A stretch of 49,101 bases of DNA, from positions 1 through 49,101 of the forward strand of contig JAITER010000091.1 of NCBI GenBank assembly GCA_031281945.1, read 5' to 3'. The DNA comes from Spirochaetaceae bacterium (GTDB lineage Bacteria > Spirochaetota > Spirochaetia > Treponematales > Breznakiellaceae). Both the position numbers and the translations under genes were made by a program. This document shows positions 7,860 through 15,387 of this stretch, piece by piece (position 1 is the first letter of the stretch; each line of letters opens with the position of its first letter). Below the pieces are notes generated by a model. The model was not told the DNA's origin, did not search any database, and saw nothing but the letters and a program-made list of their open reading frames with translations.

Positions 7860-8358
7860 ATTCTACTCCTATTTTATTTATAAACTGGGTCACTCTCCAA
7901 TATTTTTATTAGACCTGTTTAACAATCCAATTTCCTGAACAGATTATGTCAAAAAACATTTTTGCCGTTTTTTGAGGTAAAAAAACAGCAGAATTTACAG
8001 ATGAATCAGCCAGATTCTGGGGTTATTGAACAAGTCTATTATATATTATTTGAAAATTATTTTCAACAAAATTTACAAAAAATTTCAAAAAGATGGCACA
8101 TAACGTTTTATATGCGACAGCGCCAATTCATAAACCGCCCTTCGGGGTTTCTATTTTCAAAATCAAGATATAAAAAATCCGCCGCCCGCCGCATAATGAC
8201 ACATAACGGCATATTTAAGTTGGGTGAAGCTTAACGGGCGCGGGTGAAAAATCGCCGGGAAGCCCGCGCAATTGCTTCACATCCGGTTAACCAGGCGCTG
8301 AAAGACGGGCTCTGCGGCGGGGAAGTTTTTTTTAACGCGAAAGTTTTTGCCAAAAAGC
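7860..8358. other. Spacer with degenerate repeat fragments
   Basis: The stretch 7910-7950 (TAGACCTGTTTAACAATCC, then TTTCCTGAACAG) and 8008-8043 (GAATCAGCCAGATTC, then GAACAAGTCTATTA) look like decayed ends of the dispersed repeat in opposite orientations. No protein-coding gene is supported; the frame at 7962-8234 shows no family character. The right end holds the hairpin at 8224-8280. Confidence 0.4.
8224..8280 (-). terminator. Nested hairpin downstream of the fusion gene
   Basis: GTGAAGC (8224-8230) pairs with GCTTCAC (8274-8280) and inside it GCGCGGG (8238-8244) pairs with CCCGCGC (8263-8269). It lies about 80 bases past the stop of the 8359-10230 gene. Terminator role is inferred from position. 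Confidence 0.45.
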
Positions 8359-10230
8359 TTAACGGCTTACAGCCCTGGCGTATACTTCAAAAGTATCTCC
8401 CAAACGAAACACACCGCTTGCGGCGTACAGCAGCGCGTAAAGGAAGCCGCCTTTTTTTGCGTACTTGCCCAAAAACGGGAAACGCTCAGGGTGCCGTCCG
8501 GTTATCCGTATCTTTTTTACGGCGAATCCGAAAGATTTTAAAACAAGCGGCGTTCTATAGGGCAGCCATACAGTCCAATGGTCTTGCGGGCTGTTTTTTA
8601 AAAAAGTCAAAAGTGATTTTTTGGCGGAAACGCCGCAAGCGGAGGGCGTGGAAAACGCGAAAACGCCGCCGTCTTTTAAAAGCAAGCGCGCTTTTTTAAG
8701 CGCTGCGGGAACGTCCCGCAAATGTTCAATTACGAACCACATCGTAACACAGTTAAAGCTATGCGGGGGAAAATCTTTTTCGTTTAAATTCTGGGGGAAT
8801 GAAAGCGCGTAAGCTTCAGCGCAAAGAGAGCGCCGCGTATAATCCACCGCGTCCGCGGACTGATCTACGCCGCAGACGCTAAAACCGTCATTTTTAGCCG
8901 CCAGCAAAAAAGCGCCGTAAGCGCATCCCGCGTCAAGCAGTCTGAGCGGCGCGGGCGGCAAAACGCCGTTTTTATTTAAAAGAATTTTTTTTATAACGGC
9001 GAGCCTTTTTTTGGAAATATTTATAAGGTCTGGAAAATCCTCCATGTAAGTTTTGCCGTATTGTTTTTTGTAATTTTCAAAAAAATAAGCTTCGTTATAT
9101 TCAACAGGCGGCGCGCAAAGCCTTTGCTGAAAAATCATACGGCAATGGGGGCAGCGTATAAAAGTTTGATTTTCAAAACGGGCCAAAACTTTACGCTTAA
9201 TTCCGGCGTTTTTTCCACAAACCGGACATGTTCTAAAAACATGGGCGTCAATTTTATTTATATATTCAAAAAAAGCGCCTTCATTTTTTTTCTCTAAATT
9301 AAAACGTTCCGCCGCCGCTTTGGCGCATAACGCCGCGTCTTTAAAAAAAGATTTTTTTTTACAAATCCGCTCCAGTTTTGCGAGCCCTCCGGCGCGTCCG
9401 CCCAGGGTTAAAAAACCGCTCCAAAGCCCCAATTTTTGATGCAAGCGGCTTGGTGAAAGCAAAACAACGGCGCAACGCGCATAAACGGCTTCAAAGGCGG
9501 TAAGTCCGAAATGTGTTATAACAACGTCGTAAGAATGCAGCCGCTCGCGCAAACCGTTTTGCGGTTTTAGTAAAACGGCGTTTTTCGGCGCCGGAGCGCC
9601 CCCCGCGCCGTTTTCCGCAAAACGCCCGCCTAAAAGGTATACGGCGGCGGCGGGAAAAGCGTCCGCCAAAATTTTTGCGGCGCGTCCGCCCAAAAGCGCC
9701 GGGTCTTCGCCTCCAAAAGCAATCAAAATACGCGCTTGTTTCATCTCCCGCGCATCTTTCGCGCTTCTTTCAACTTCTCCGCCGCAAAAATCCGGAAAAT
9801 CCGGCCTGCGATTTTCCGGGAAAAAAAGCCAGGCGGGGCGCGTAACATTGGGCGCCTGGAATGGGCGCGGGGAGGGAATCAAATCAAAAAGAAAATCAAA
9901 ACGGCTTCTAAAAGGCCCGCCCTCGTCGAGGGCTATAACAGGAAAGCGCTCAAAAAAAGAAACCGCCTCTTTTTGCGGCGTTTTAAAACGGTCGAATATA
10001 ACTAAATCCCAGTCTTGTTTAAGCGCGGCGTCAACATCCGTTATAAAATTTCCGCCGCCGGCTATTTCTTGCGCCTCACGCAATGCGAGGCGGCCGTTTG
10101 TACAAAGAAAAATATGCGTGTTAAGACCCGCTTCCCGCAGACGCCTCGCGTTTTCCGCCGATCTAACAAGGTGGCCGGTTCCACGGCCTTTTTCAAAAGA
10201 AACGGCGAACAGTATTTTTTTAAAGCTCAT
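8359..10230 (-). CDS. Fusion: PseG/SpsG-like GT-B domain, zinc ribbon, SAM methyltransferase
   Basis: 623 residues with three parts. Residues 1-~310 form a GT-B fold of the PseG/SpsG type: GRGTGHLVRSAENARRL at 15-31 matches the GxGHxxR motif of nucleotide-sugar hydrolases/transferases, and ITHFGLTAFEAVYARCAVVL at 238-257 matches the sugar-nucleotide-binding block. Residues ~330-365 hold a CPVC (335-338)/CPHC (360-363) zinc ribbon as often precedes SAM methyltransferases. Residues ~425-560 carry LLDAGCAYGAFLLAA, GVDQSADAV and CVTMWFVIEHLRDV, a class I methyltransferase of the Methyltransf_23 type. It overlaps nusB by 11 bases. It probably modifies a nucleotide-activated or polymer-bound sugar; the substrate is not predictable. 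PseG-like proteins are normally separate from methyltransferases, so the fusion is worth attention. Confidence 0.8.
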   Translation of the reverse strand: MSFKKILFAVSFEKGRGTGHLVRSAENARRLREAGLNTHIFLCTNGRLALREAQEIAGGGNFITDVDAALKQDWDLVIFDRFKTPQKEAVSFFERFPVIALDEGGPFRSRFDFLFDLIPSPRPFQAPNVTRPAWLFFPENRRPDFPDFCGGEVERSAKDAREMKQARILIAFGGEDPALLGGRAAKILADAFPAAAVYLLGGRFAENGAGGAPAPKNAVLLKPQNGLRERLHSYDVVITHFGLTAFEAVYARCAVVLLSPSRLHQKLGLWSGFLTLGGRAGGLAKLERICKKKSFFKDAALCAKAAAERFNLEKKNEGAFFEYINKIDAHVFRTCPVCGKNAGIKRKVLARFENQTFIRCPHCRMIFQQRLCAPPVEYNEAYFFENYKKQYGKTYMEDFPDLINISKKRLAVIKKILLNKNGVLPPAPLRLLDAGCAYGAFLLAAKNDGFSVCGVDQSADAVDYTRRSLCAEAYALSFPQNLNEKDFPPHSFNCVTMWFVIEHLRDVPAALKKARLLLKDGGVFAFSTPSACGVSAKKSLLTFLKNSPQDHWTVWLPYRTPLVLKSFGFAVKKIRITGRHPERFPFLGKYAKKGGFLYALLYAASGVFRLGDTFEVYARAVSR

Positions 10231-10630
10231 TTTTTATGGCGTCCAGCAAAGCGTTTACAAATTTAAACGAATCGTCTGTGCCGTAACGTATGCACAATTC
10301 TATGGCCTCGTCAATAATAATCGCGGGATGTATATCTTTTTGAAACAAAAGCGAGTATACGCTTATGCGCAATACAGCGAGGTCGACCCGCTTAAGCCGG
10401 GAAAATTCCCATTTTATAAGATGTTTTTTAATTGAAGAGTCTATCAATTCAATATTTTCTATTGTTCCGGCTATAAGAATTCTGGAGTACGCCAGCTCTT
10501 CTTCTTTGATGAGAGAAAGGGTTTTTTCCTCCACCCAGCCTAAACGCAATAATTCGTCAATCGAGGCGCCCGCGGATTCGTAAGCATAAAGCGCCTCAAG
10601 AGCCAGGATTCGCGCTTTTCTTCTGGACAT
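10220..10630 (-). CDS. nusB: Transcription antitermination protein NusB
   Basis: 136 residues, the normal NusB length. Features: SRRKARILALEALYAYE at the start (the RNA-binding Arg-rich helix), the central IENIELIDSSIKKHL helix and the C-terminal RVDLAVLRISVYSLLF, IIIDEAIELCIRYGTDDSFKFVN block. NusB binds boxA RNA with NusE (S10) and is needed for processive rRNA transcription. Starts three bases after the SurA-like stop and its end overlaps the fusion gene, so SurA-like, nusB and the fusion gene are one minus-strand unit. Confidence 0.95.
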   Translation of the reverse strand: MSRRKARILALEALYAYESAGASIDELLRLGWVEEKTLSLIKEEELAYSRILIAGTIENIELIDSSIKKHLIKWEFSRLKRVDLAVLRISVYSLLFQKDIHPAIIIDEAIELCIRYGTDDSFKFVNALLDAIKNEL

Positions 10631-10633
10631 ATT

Positions 10634-11689
10634 TTAGTAACTGATATATTTTTCGTTCACTGTAAAAGGATTGCCCCGGCTTAATTCCGCGACAAGTTCG
10701 TCTTGTATTTGCTTTAACACATCTTGCTGTTTTTGCTGATACAAGCCCATTTTAATGTATTCCCGCATAGTCATGGAATTTCCGGGCTGAATCTCATCAT
10801 CTAAAGTCAATGTGCGCTGTTCATAGATGTCGGTTACTTTTACAATATAAAAAGCCCTGGGAGTTTCAATCATTTTTGACACGTCTCCAAGCTTCAATTT
10901 AAAAACAGCGTCCATAAAATCAGAGCCGAAAACCTGCTCCGCTTCCGCATTACGGGGAATAGGGCCCGGATCTCCGGCGGCGTAACCGGCTGTTCCGCCG
11001 CTTGCGCGCACATAAACCTGGTCAAACTTTATGGCGCTTGAACCAATCTCTTTTTCCAGCTGCCGGCCCGTTTCCTTAGCCTTTTCTTTTTCCGGCCCGG
11101 CGGCGCCAAACGGAATTTGAATCATGGAAACCCGCACGGTGTCCGGCATAACCGCCTGAGCCTTGTTCAAATTAAAAAATTTTACTATCTCCGCTTCCTC
11201 CGGCTCTTTAACCGAATCCACAAGCGCGGCTTTTTTCTCTTTCGCGTACTTCATTACATATTGCTGAATAATATACTGCCGCTTTAATTCCGCGCGGTAA
11301 GCGGGAACGTCCATGCCAGTCTGGCTTCTAACCGCCTCCGCAAATTCCACATCGCCGGCTTGCCTGCCAAGCTGTCGCGACAAAGCGGCGCGTAGCTGGG
11401 CGAGCTGCTGATCCACGGCTTTTTCATCCGCGTACAGTTTATCCCTATCCGCGGCCTGCAACACCAGCCGTTCCGGTATCATTTTTTCCACCAAAACTTT
11501 GCGCCTGTCATCAACCGTAAGCTTTTGGCCGGTAATCTTTTGAAGGGCGTCGACTTCCGCCTTAAGTTCCTTAACGGTAATAGGCTCCGTTCTGGTAAGT
11601 TTTACAGTAGCCACCGTATCTAAATCTCCGGCATACACGCCGTTAATAAATCCGCAAAAAAATAATAAAATTGTTAATTTTTTTTTCAT
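10634..11689 (-). CDS. SurA-like periplasmic peptidyl-prolyl isomerase/chaperone
   Basis: 351 residues. A Sec signal (MKKKLTILLFFCGFINGVYA) leads into a SurA N-terminal-type helical region (KLTVDDRRKVLVEKMIPERLVLQAA), then a parvulin domain at residues ~183-290: RVSMIQIPFGA, FDQVYVRASGGTAGYAAGD, PIPRNAE, AVFKLKLGDVSKMIETPRAFYIVKV. Such proteins escort outer-membrane proteins across the periplasm. A fair promoter lies upstream (TTTAAC at 11724-11729, 16 bases, TATTAA at 11702-11707) and CGAGG precedes the ATG. First gene of the SurA-like/nusB/fusion unit. Confidence 0.85.
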   Translation of the reverse strand: MKKKLTILLFFCGFINGVYAGDLDTVATVKLTRTEPITVKELKAEVDALQKITGQKLTVDDRRKVLVEKMIPERLVLQAADRDKLYADEKAVDQQLAQLRAALSRQLGRQAGDVEFAEAVRSQTGMDVPAYRAELKRQYIIQQYVMKYAKEKKAALVDSVKEPEEAEIVKFFNLNKAQAVMPDTVRVSMIQIPFGAAGPEKEKAKETGRQLEKEIGSSAIKFDQVYVRASGGTAGYAAGDPGPIPRNAEAEQVFGSDFMDAVFKLKLGDVSKMIETPRAFYIVKVTDIYEQRTLTLDDEIQPGNSMTMREYIKMGLYQQKQQDVLKQIQDELVAELSRGNPFTVNEKYISY

Positions 11690-12038
11690 GTAAACCTCGT
11701 TTTAATAGAACAGCGCAAACTGGGTTAAAGTAAGCAAATTTAATTCTATATCATAGGGTGAACATGAACAAGACGACCCGGTTTAAAAGCTTAAATTTTT
11801 TGGCTGTTTTTTAACCCGGCGGTTAGAACGCCGTTCCGCAAATTCATAAGCCTTTTGTAAAAAAACGTTTTTGCGCGATTTGGAAAACAAGCGGCCAAAG
11901 CCGCCCTCCCCGCTTTTTTTGAAAAACACAAGCTGGGCGGCCCGCCGCAAGCCGCCCGGCGGCGAATCTTTTTTATTTGCCGCCCGCGTCTTCATTAAGG
12001 AGGCGCATCTTGCGTAAAGCGCGTTTTAAAAGCTTTTA
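11690..12038. other. Spacer between HAD gene and SurA-like gene
   Basis: Holds the SurA-like promoter at 11702-11729. A minus-strand frame at 11783-11995 (70 residues, very rich in Lys and Arg) has no family character; its bases resemble those of GC-rich spacers and I do not call it a gene. Nothing else is recognised. Confidence 0.4.
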
Positions 12039-12899
12039 TCAAGTTGAGCCGGCGTTCACCGGCGGCGGAAGGGCCTCGCCTTTTAAAAGATAGCGTTCCA
12101 CAACGGCGGCCACCCCGTCGTTGTTGTTGCTGGCGGGCGTTACAAAACGGGCTATTTTTTTTATGCGATCCTCGCCGTTAAGCATGGCCACGCCGCAACC
12201 GGCCCACTTAACCATAGCCTCATCGTTCATTGAATCGCCGAAAGCCATCACTTCCTCCCGCTTTATCCCCAGCATTTCCGCAACCTTCGCAAGGCCGGAA
12301 CCTTTGTTGACGCCGGGCGGCAGTATTTCCAGATAGTAAGGTTTGCTTGTAAAAAGCGTGGCGGTTTCCCCCAACATTCCGGCGAGTATTGTTTGAATAT
12401 CGCCTATAAAATGCGGGCTTGCGGGGATTACGAGTTTATAGGTGCCGCGCCGCAAAAGGTCTCTAAAATCCGGCGGCACTATTTGTTTTATTCCGGTTAA
12501 TTTTTCGTCTATATCGGCGAATTCATTTTGAAATGAAACGTAAGTTACGTCATGTTCATAAATAAGCACGGGGAAACCTTCGGCGTCCACCATGTTAAAA
12601 GCGGTGAGCGCGGTTTTCGCGTCTAACTTGGTCTCGTAAATAGGACGGGCCGTATCGCTTTCGTATATAATGGTTCCATTCCCGCAAACAGCGTAACCTT
12701 TAGTTTTATTAAGGCCCAGGGCGCGTAAAGGTTTTTTTACGCCGGAAAGCACCCTGCCGGTGTTTATAGTAATGGCGACCCCTTTCGCCGCAGCTTTTTT
12801 TAGAACGGAGCGGGTTTTTAAAGAAATCGTTAAATCCGACCTTAAAAGCGTGTCGTCTAAATCCAGCGATATTAATTTTATGCCGTTAAGTCCAGCCAT
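12039..12899 (-). CDS. Cof-type HAD-superfamily hydrolase
   Basis: 286 residues. Motif I SLDLDDTLL (nucleophile D13, acid D15), motif II TINTGR, GNGTII, and the terminal motif FGDSMNDEAMVKWAG, followed by the Cof signature VTPASNNNDGVAAVV. Cof/YidA-type enzymes are cytoplasmic sugar-phosphate or cofactor phosphatases; the exact substrate cannot be read from sequence. Its ATG overlaps the EF-G-like stop by one base (TGATG), so the two are translationally coupled. Confidence 0.92.
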   Translation of the reverse strand: MAGLNGIKLISLDLDDTLLRSDLTISLKTRSVLKKAAAKGVAITINTGRVLSGVKKPLRALGLNKTKGYAVCGNGTIIYESDTARPIYETKLDAKTALTAFNMVDAEGFPVLIYEHDVTYVSFQNEFADIDEKLTGIKQIVPPDFRDLLRRGTYKLVIPASPHFIGDIQTILAGMLGETATLFTSKPYYLEILPPGVNKGSGLAKVAEMLGIKREEVMAFGDSMNDEAMVKWAGCGVAMLNGEDRIKKIARFVTPASNNNDGVAAVVERYLLKGEALPPPVNAGST

Positions 12900-14938
12900 C
12901 AGTCTCCGCCTTCCTTTTCTGTGTTAAACGCCGCGGACGCCTTGATAACGTCTTCCGCGATTTTACCCGAAATCACCTCGTAACGGCTCGCCTCCAGGTC
13001 AAAGGAGGCCGTTCCGCTTGTTAATGCGCGCAACTCCACCGCGTAACGCAAAAGCTGCGAAGCGGGGCAAAGGGCGCGTATTTCTTCAATTCCGCCGCCT
13101 ATAGCTTCTTGCCCCAGCACCTTGCCGCGTTTGGAGCTTATGGCGCTCATAACGGCGCCTGTATATTTTTCGTCCGCAAAAACAGTGAGTTTCATTATTG
13201 GTTCCAGTAAAACGGCGCCGGCTTTTTTCATCGCCTCCCGAAACGCATTCCGAGAGGCTGTTTTAAACGCCAATTCGGAAGAATCAACCGGATGCTCCTT
13301 GCCGTCTAAAAGTTTAACCCGCACGTCCACAACAGGATAACCGCAAACAACCCCCCTCTCCATAGCCCAGGCCGCCCCCTTTTCCACAGCCGGCACATAG
13401 CCTTTGGAAACGGCCCCGCCTACAACCGCGTTTGAAAACGAGCAGCCGCCGCCGCGTTCCAAAGGCTCTATCTCCAAAACCACCCGCGCAAACTGCCCGT
13501 GGCCGCCGGTTTGTTTTTTGTGGGTGTATTCGGCGGAGGCTTTTTTCGTGATTGTCTCGCGGTACGCGACGGCGGGGGTTCTTGTTTCAATCTCTTTTTT
13601 GAGCGACTTCGCGGCGGCTTCCAAAATAACCGCCAGATGAAGTTCGCCCATGCCGGAAACAACGGTTTCTTTTGTTTCGGGATTAAAAGCGAAAGAAAAA
13701 GTTTTGTCTTCTTCCGCGCACCGCGTTAAAAAAGCGCCTAATTTTTCCTCGTCCTCTTTTTTAGACATGAAAACCGCCAGAGAATAACAGGGGTGCGGAA
13801 GCGGGAAAAGCGGCGGCAAAACCGCTTCGTCTTTAGACAACGGCGCGGAAGAAAGAACGTCGTTTGTTTTAAGACCTGAGGATTTACAAACCACGGCGAC
13901 GTCGCCGGCGCAAAGTTCTTTTACAACAGTAAATTTACCGCCCAAAAATGAATTTAGTTTTAAAGCCCTTTCTTTTTTACCTTCGCTTATATTAAAAATT
14001 TCAGCGTCGCTTTTAAAAGCCCCGGAAAGCGCTTTTATGTACGAAACCTTGCCGTTAAATTGGTCGTAAACGGTTTTTAGCACAAAAGCCAAAGAAACGC
14101 CGTCCGCCGCCTCCAAAACTTTAGGCGGCGGGCTTGAGGTTTTTAAAAAATTCAGGAGAGCCAGAACGCCGCTGTTTTTCGCGGCGGACGCGGCGAAAAC
14201 CGGCAAAAGTTTAAGGGCGCAAACCATTTCTTGCAGGCCTTTTTGCGTTTCCTCAGGTTCCAAAGAACCTAACAGTATGTATTTTTCCGTGAGTATTTCA
14301 TCGCCGTCCGCCGCGGCTTCAATCAACCGGATTCGCGCGTTCACCGCGGCTTCTTTAAATTCGGCGGGTATAGGCGCCTCTTTTTCACGCCCGCCGTCCG
14401 CCGGGGAAAAATAAATTTTTTCGTTTAAACAGTCTATTACGCCGCCAGGAACGGGTATGCTTACCGGAACCGGCTCCATTTTCAATTTTTCTTTTATGTC
14501 CGCCAAAGCGCCCTCGAATGAGGCGCCGTCTTCGTCAATCTTGTTCACCACTACACAGACCGGCTTCTTTTGCTCCCGCAATAAACGCCAAAGTTTAAGC
14601 GCTTCTATTTGAACGCCGGCCTTGCAGTCTATAACAAGCGCCGCCATATCGCAGGCGTTAAGGGCGAAAAGAACTTCGCCCGCAAAGTCCGAAGCGCCAG
14701 GCGCGTCAAAAAAGTTTATTTTTACGCCGTCAAAACCGGCGCAGGCCCCGGCCGTCCGTATGGAAAGCCCCCTCTCCACCTCGTCTTCCCCGCAGGCGCC
14801 TACGCTTTTACCGCTTCCTACAGCCTCGCGTTTGTTTAACGCGCCGCAGGAGTACAAAAGGCTTTCCAAAAGCGTCGTTTTTCCGCCGCCGCCATGCCCT
14901 ACAAGAGCCAAATTCCGAACCGCCAAATATTCTCCCAT
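12899..14938 (-). CDS. EF-G-like translational GTPase (divergent second EF-G type)
   Basis: 679 residues, slightly short for EF-G. G1 GHGGGGKTT (14-22) replaces the usual GHIDAGKTT, switch I retains ERGLSI (55-60), G3 is DAPGAS (78-83) where canonical EF-G has DTPGHV, and G4 is NKID (132-135). The Ala after DAPG removes the catalytic His of switch II. Domain IV block YTHKKQTGGHGQFARV is conserved, so the protein still has the EF-G fold down to domain V (KRGKVLGQE). This is the family annotated as elongation factor G-like protein, distinct from the housekeeping fusA; its function is unsettled (possible roles in ribosome recycling or stress). It heads a two-gene unit with the HAD enzyme. Confidence 0.88.
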   Translation of the reverse strand: MGEYLAVRNLALVGHGGGGKTTLLESLLYSCGALNKREAVGSGKSVGACGEDEVERGLSIRTAGACAGFDGVKINFFDAPGASDFAGEVLFALNACDMAALVIDCKAGVQIEALKLWRLLREQKKPVCVVVNKIDEDGASFEGALADIKEKLKMEPVPVSIPVPGGVIDCLNEKIYFSPADGGREKEAPIPAEFKEAAVNARIRLIEAAADGDEILTEKYILLGSLEPEETQKGLQEMVCALKLLPVFAASAAKNSGVLALLNFLKTSSPPPKVLEAADGVSLAFVLKTVYDQFNGKVSYIKALSGAFKSDAEIFNISEGKKERALKLNSFLGGKFTVVKELCAGDVAVVCKSSGLKTNDVLSSAPLSKDEAVLPPLFPLPHPCYSLAVFMSKKEDEEKLGAFLTRCAEEDKTFSFAFNPETKETVVSGMGELHLAVILEAAAKSLKKEIETRTPAVAYRETITKKASAEYTHKKQTGGHGQFARVVLEIEPLERGGGCSFSNAVVGGAVSKGYVPAVEKGAAWAMERGVVCGYPVVDVRVKLLDGKEHPVDSSELAFKTASRNAFREAMKKAGAVLLEPIMKLTVFADEKYTGAVMSAISSKRGKVLGQEAIGGGIEEIRALCPASQLLRYAVELRALTSGTASFDLEASRYEVISGKIAEDVIKASAAFNTEKEGGD

Positions 14939-14982
14939 AACAGGCCTCCGTTAAAATTTTCATAAAACGCCGTGTAAATTAG

Positions 14983-15017
14983 GCTTGCAAAACTGAAGTT
15001 TCTAAGCAACTTTATTA
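14983..15017 (+). repeat. Partial copy of the dispersed repeat (3' hairpin only)
   Basis: GCTTGCAAAACTGAAGTTT followed by CTAAGCAACTTTATTA matches the terminal module of the copy at 34864-35012 (GCTTGCGGAAACTGAAGTTT, CCGAACAAGTCTATTA) with a few changes. Confidence 0.55.
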
Positions 15018-15143
15018 TATAGGCATACAGACCTGTTGCAAAGAGCTAACAAAAAGCCATTTTTAAAACGGCGCGGTTTTCGCCCATTTTAAAGCGCGTT
15101 CCCATTTAAAGCCCGTTCCCATCGCTTAAAATTCAGGTTTGCG

Positions 15144-15155
15144 CCCCCCCCCCCC
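15144..15155. repeat. Homopolymeric C12 tract
   Basis: Twelve consecutive Cs in the divergent spacer, about 205 bases upstream of the EF-G-like start (as G12 on its coding strand) and 230 upstream of the lipoprotein. Long enough to be slippage-prone. Confidence 0.85.
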
Positions 15156-15387
15156 GCCGGCCCCGGCGTTCAAAAACACTTGGTTGCAGCCGCGAAAAAC
15201 GGAAGCGGGCCGCCTTCGCCCTGGGCGCTTCCGTTCAGGCGGCTTTCCGTACCGCTGAAAACATCCTGCGGTAAAACGCTAAAGCCGGCGCGCGGCGTCT
15301 TGCGCCGGAAACAACCCAACTTCGCCGCCTGACCTTGCGTTACGCGCTTTATAACGGCCGCGGCGAACTTTTAAAGCGGGGGGGCGG

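Larger units (their letters stand above)
14939..15387. other. Divergent spacer with a C12 tract and a repeat fragment
   Basis: Between the EF-G-like gene (minus) and the lipoprotein at 15388 (plus). Holds a partial copy of the dispersed repeat at 14983-15017, a run of twelve Cs at 15144-15155, and a run of seven Gs at 15378-15384 at the lipoprotein ribosome site. Minus-strand frames crossing 15279-15609 are shadows. No clear promoter seen beside the C12 run. Confidence 0.55.

Noticed and set aside
8244-8699. Plus-strand frame of 151 residues
   Set aside because: Mostly antisense to the fusion gene with a Lys/Arg-rich composition; a shadow.
11783-11995. Minus-strand 70-residue Lys/Arg-rich frame
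   Set aside because: No ribosome site, no hydrophobic core, no family; looks like open GC-rich spacer.
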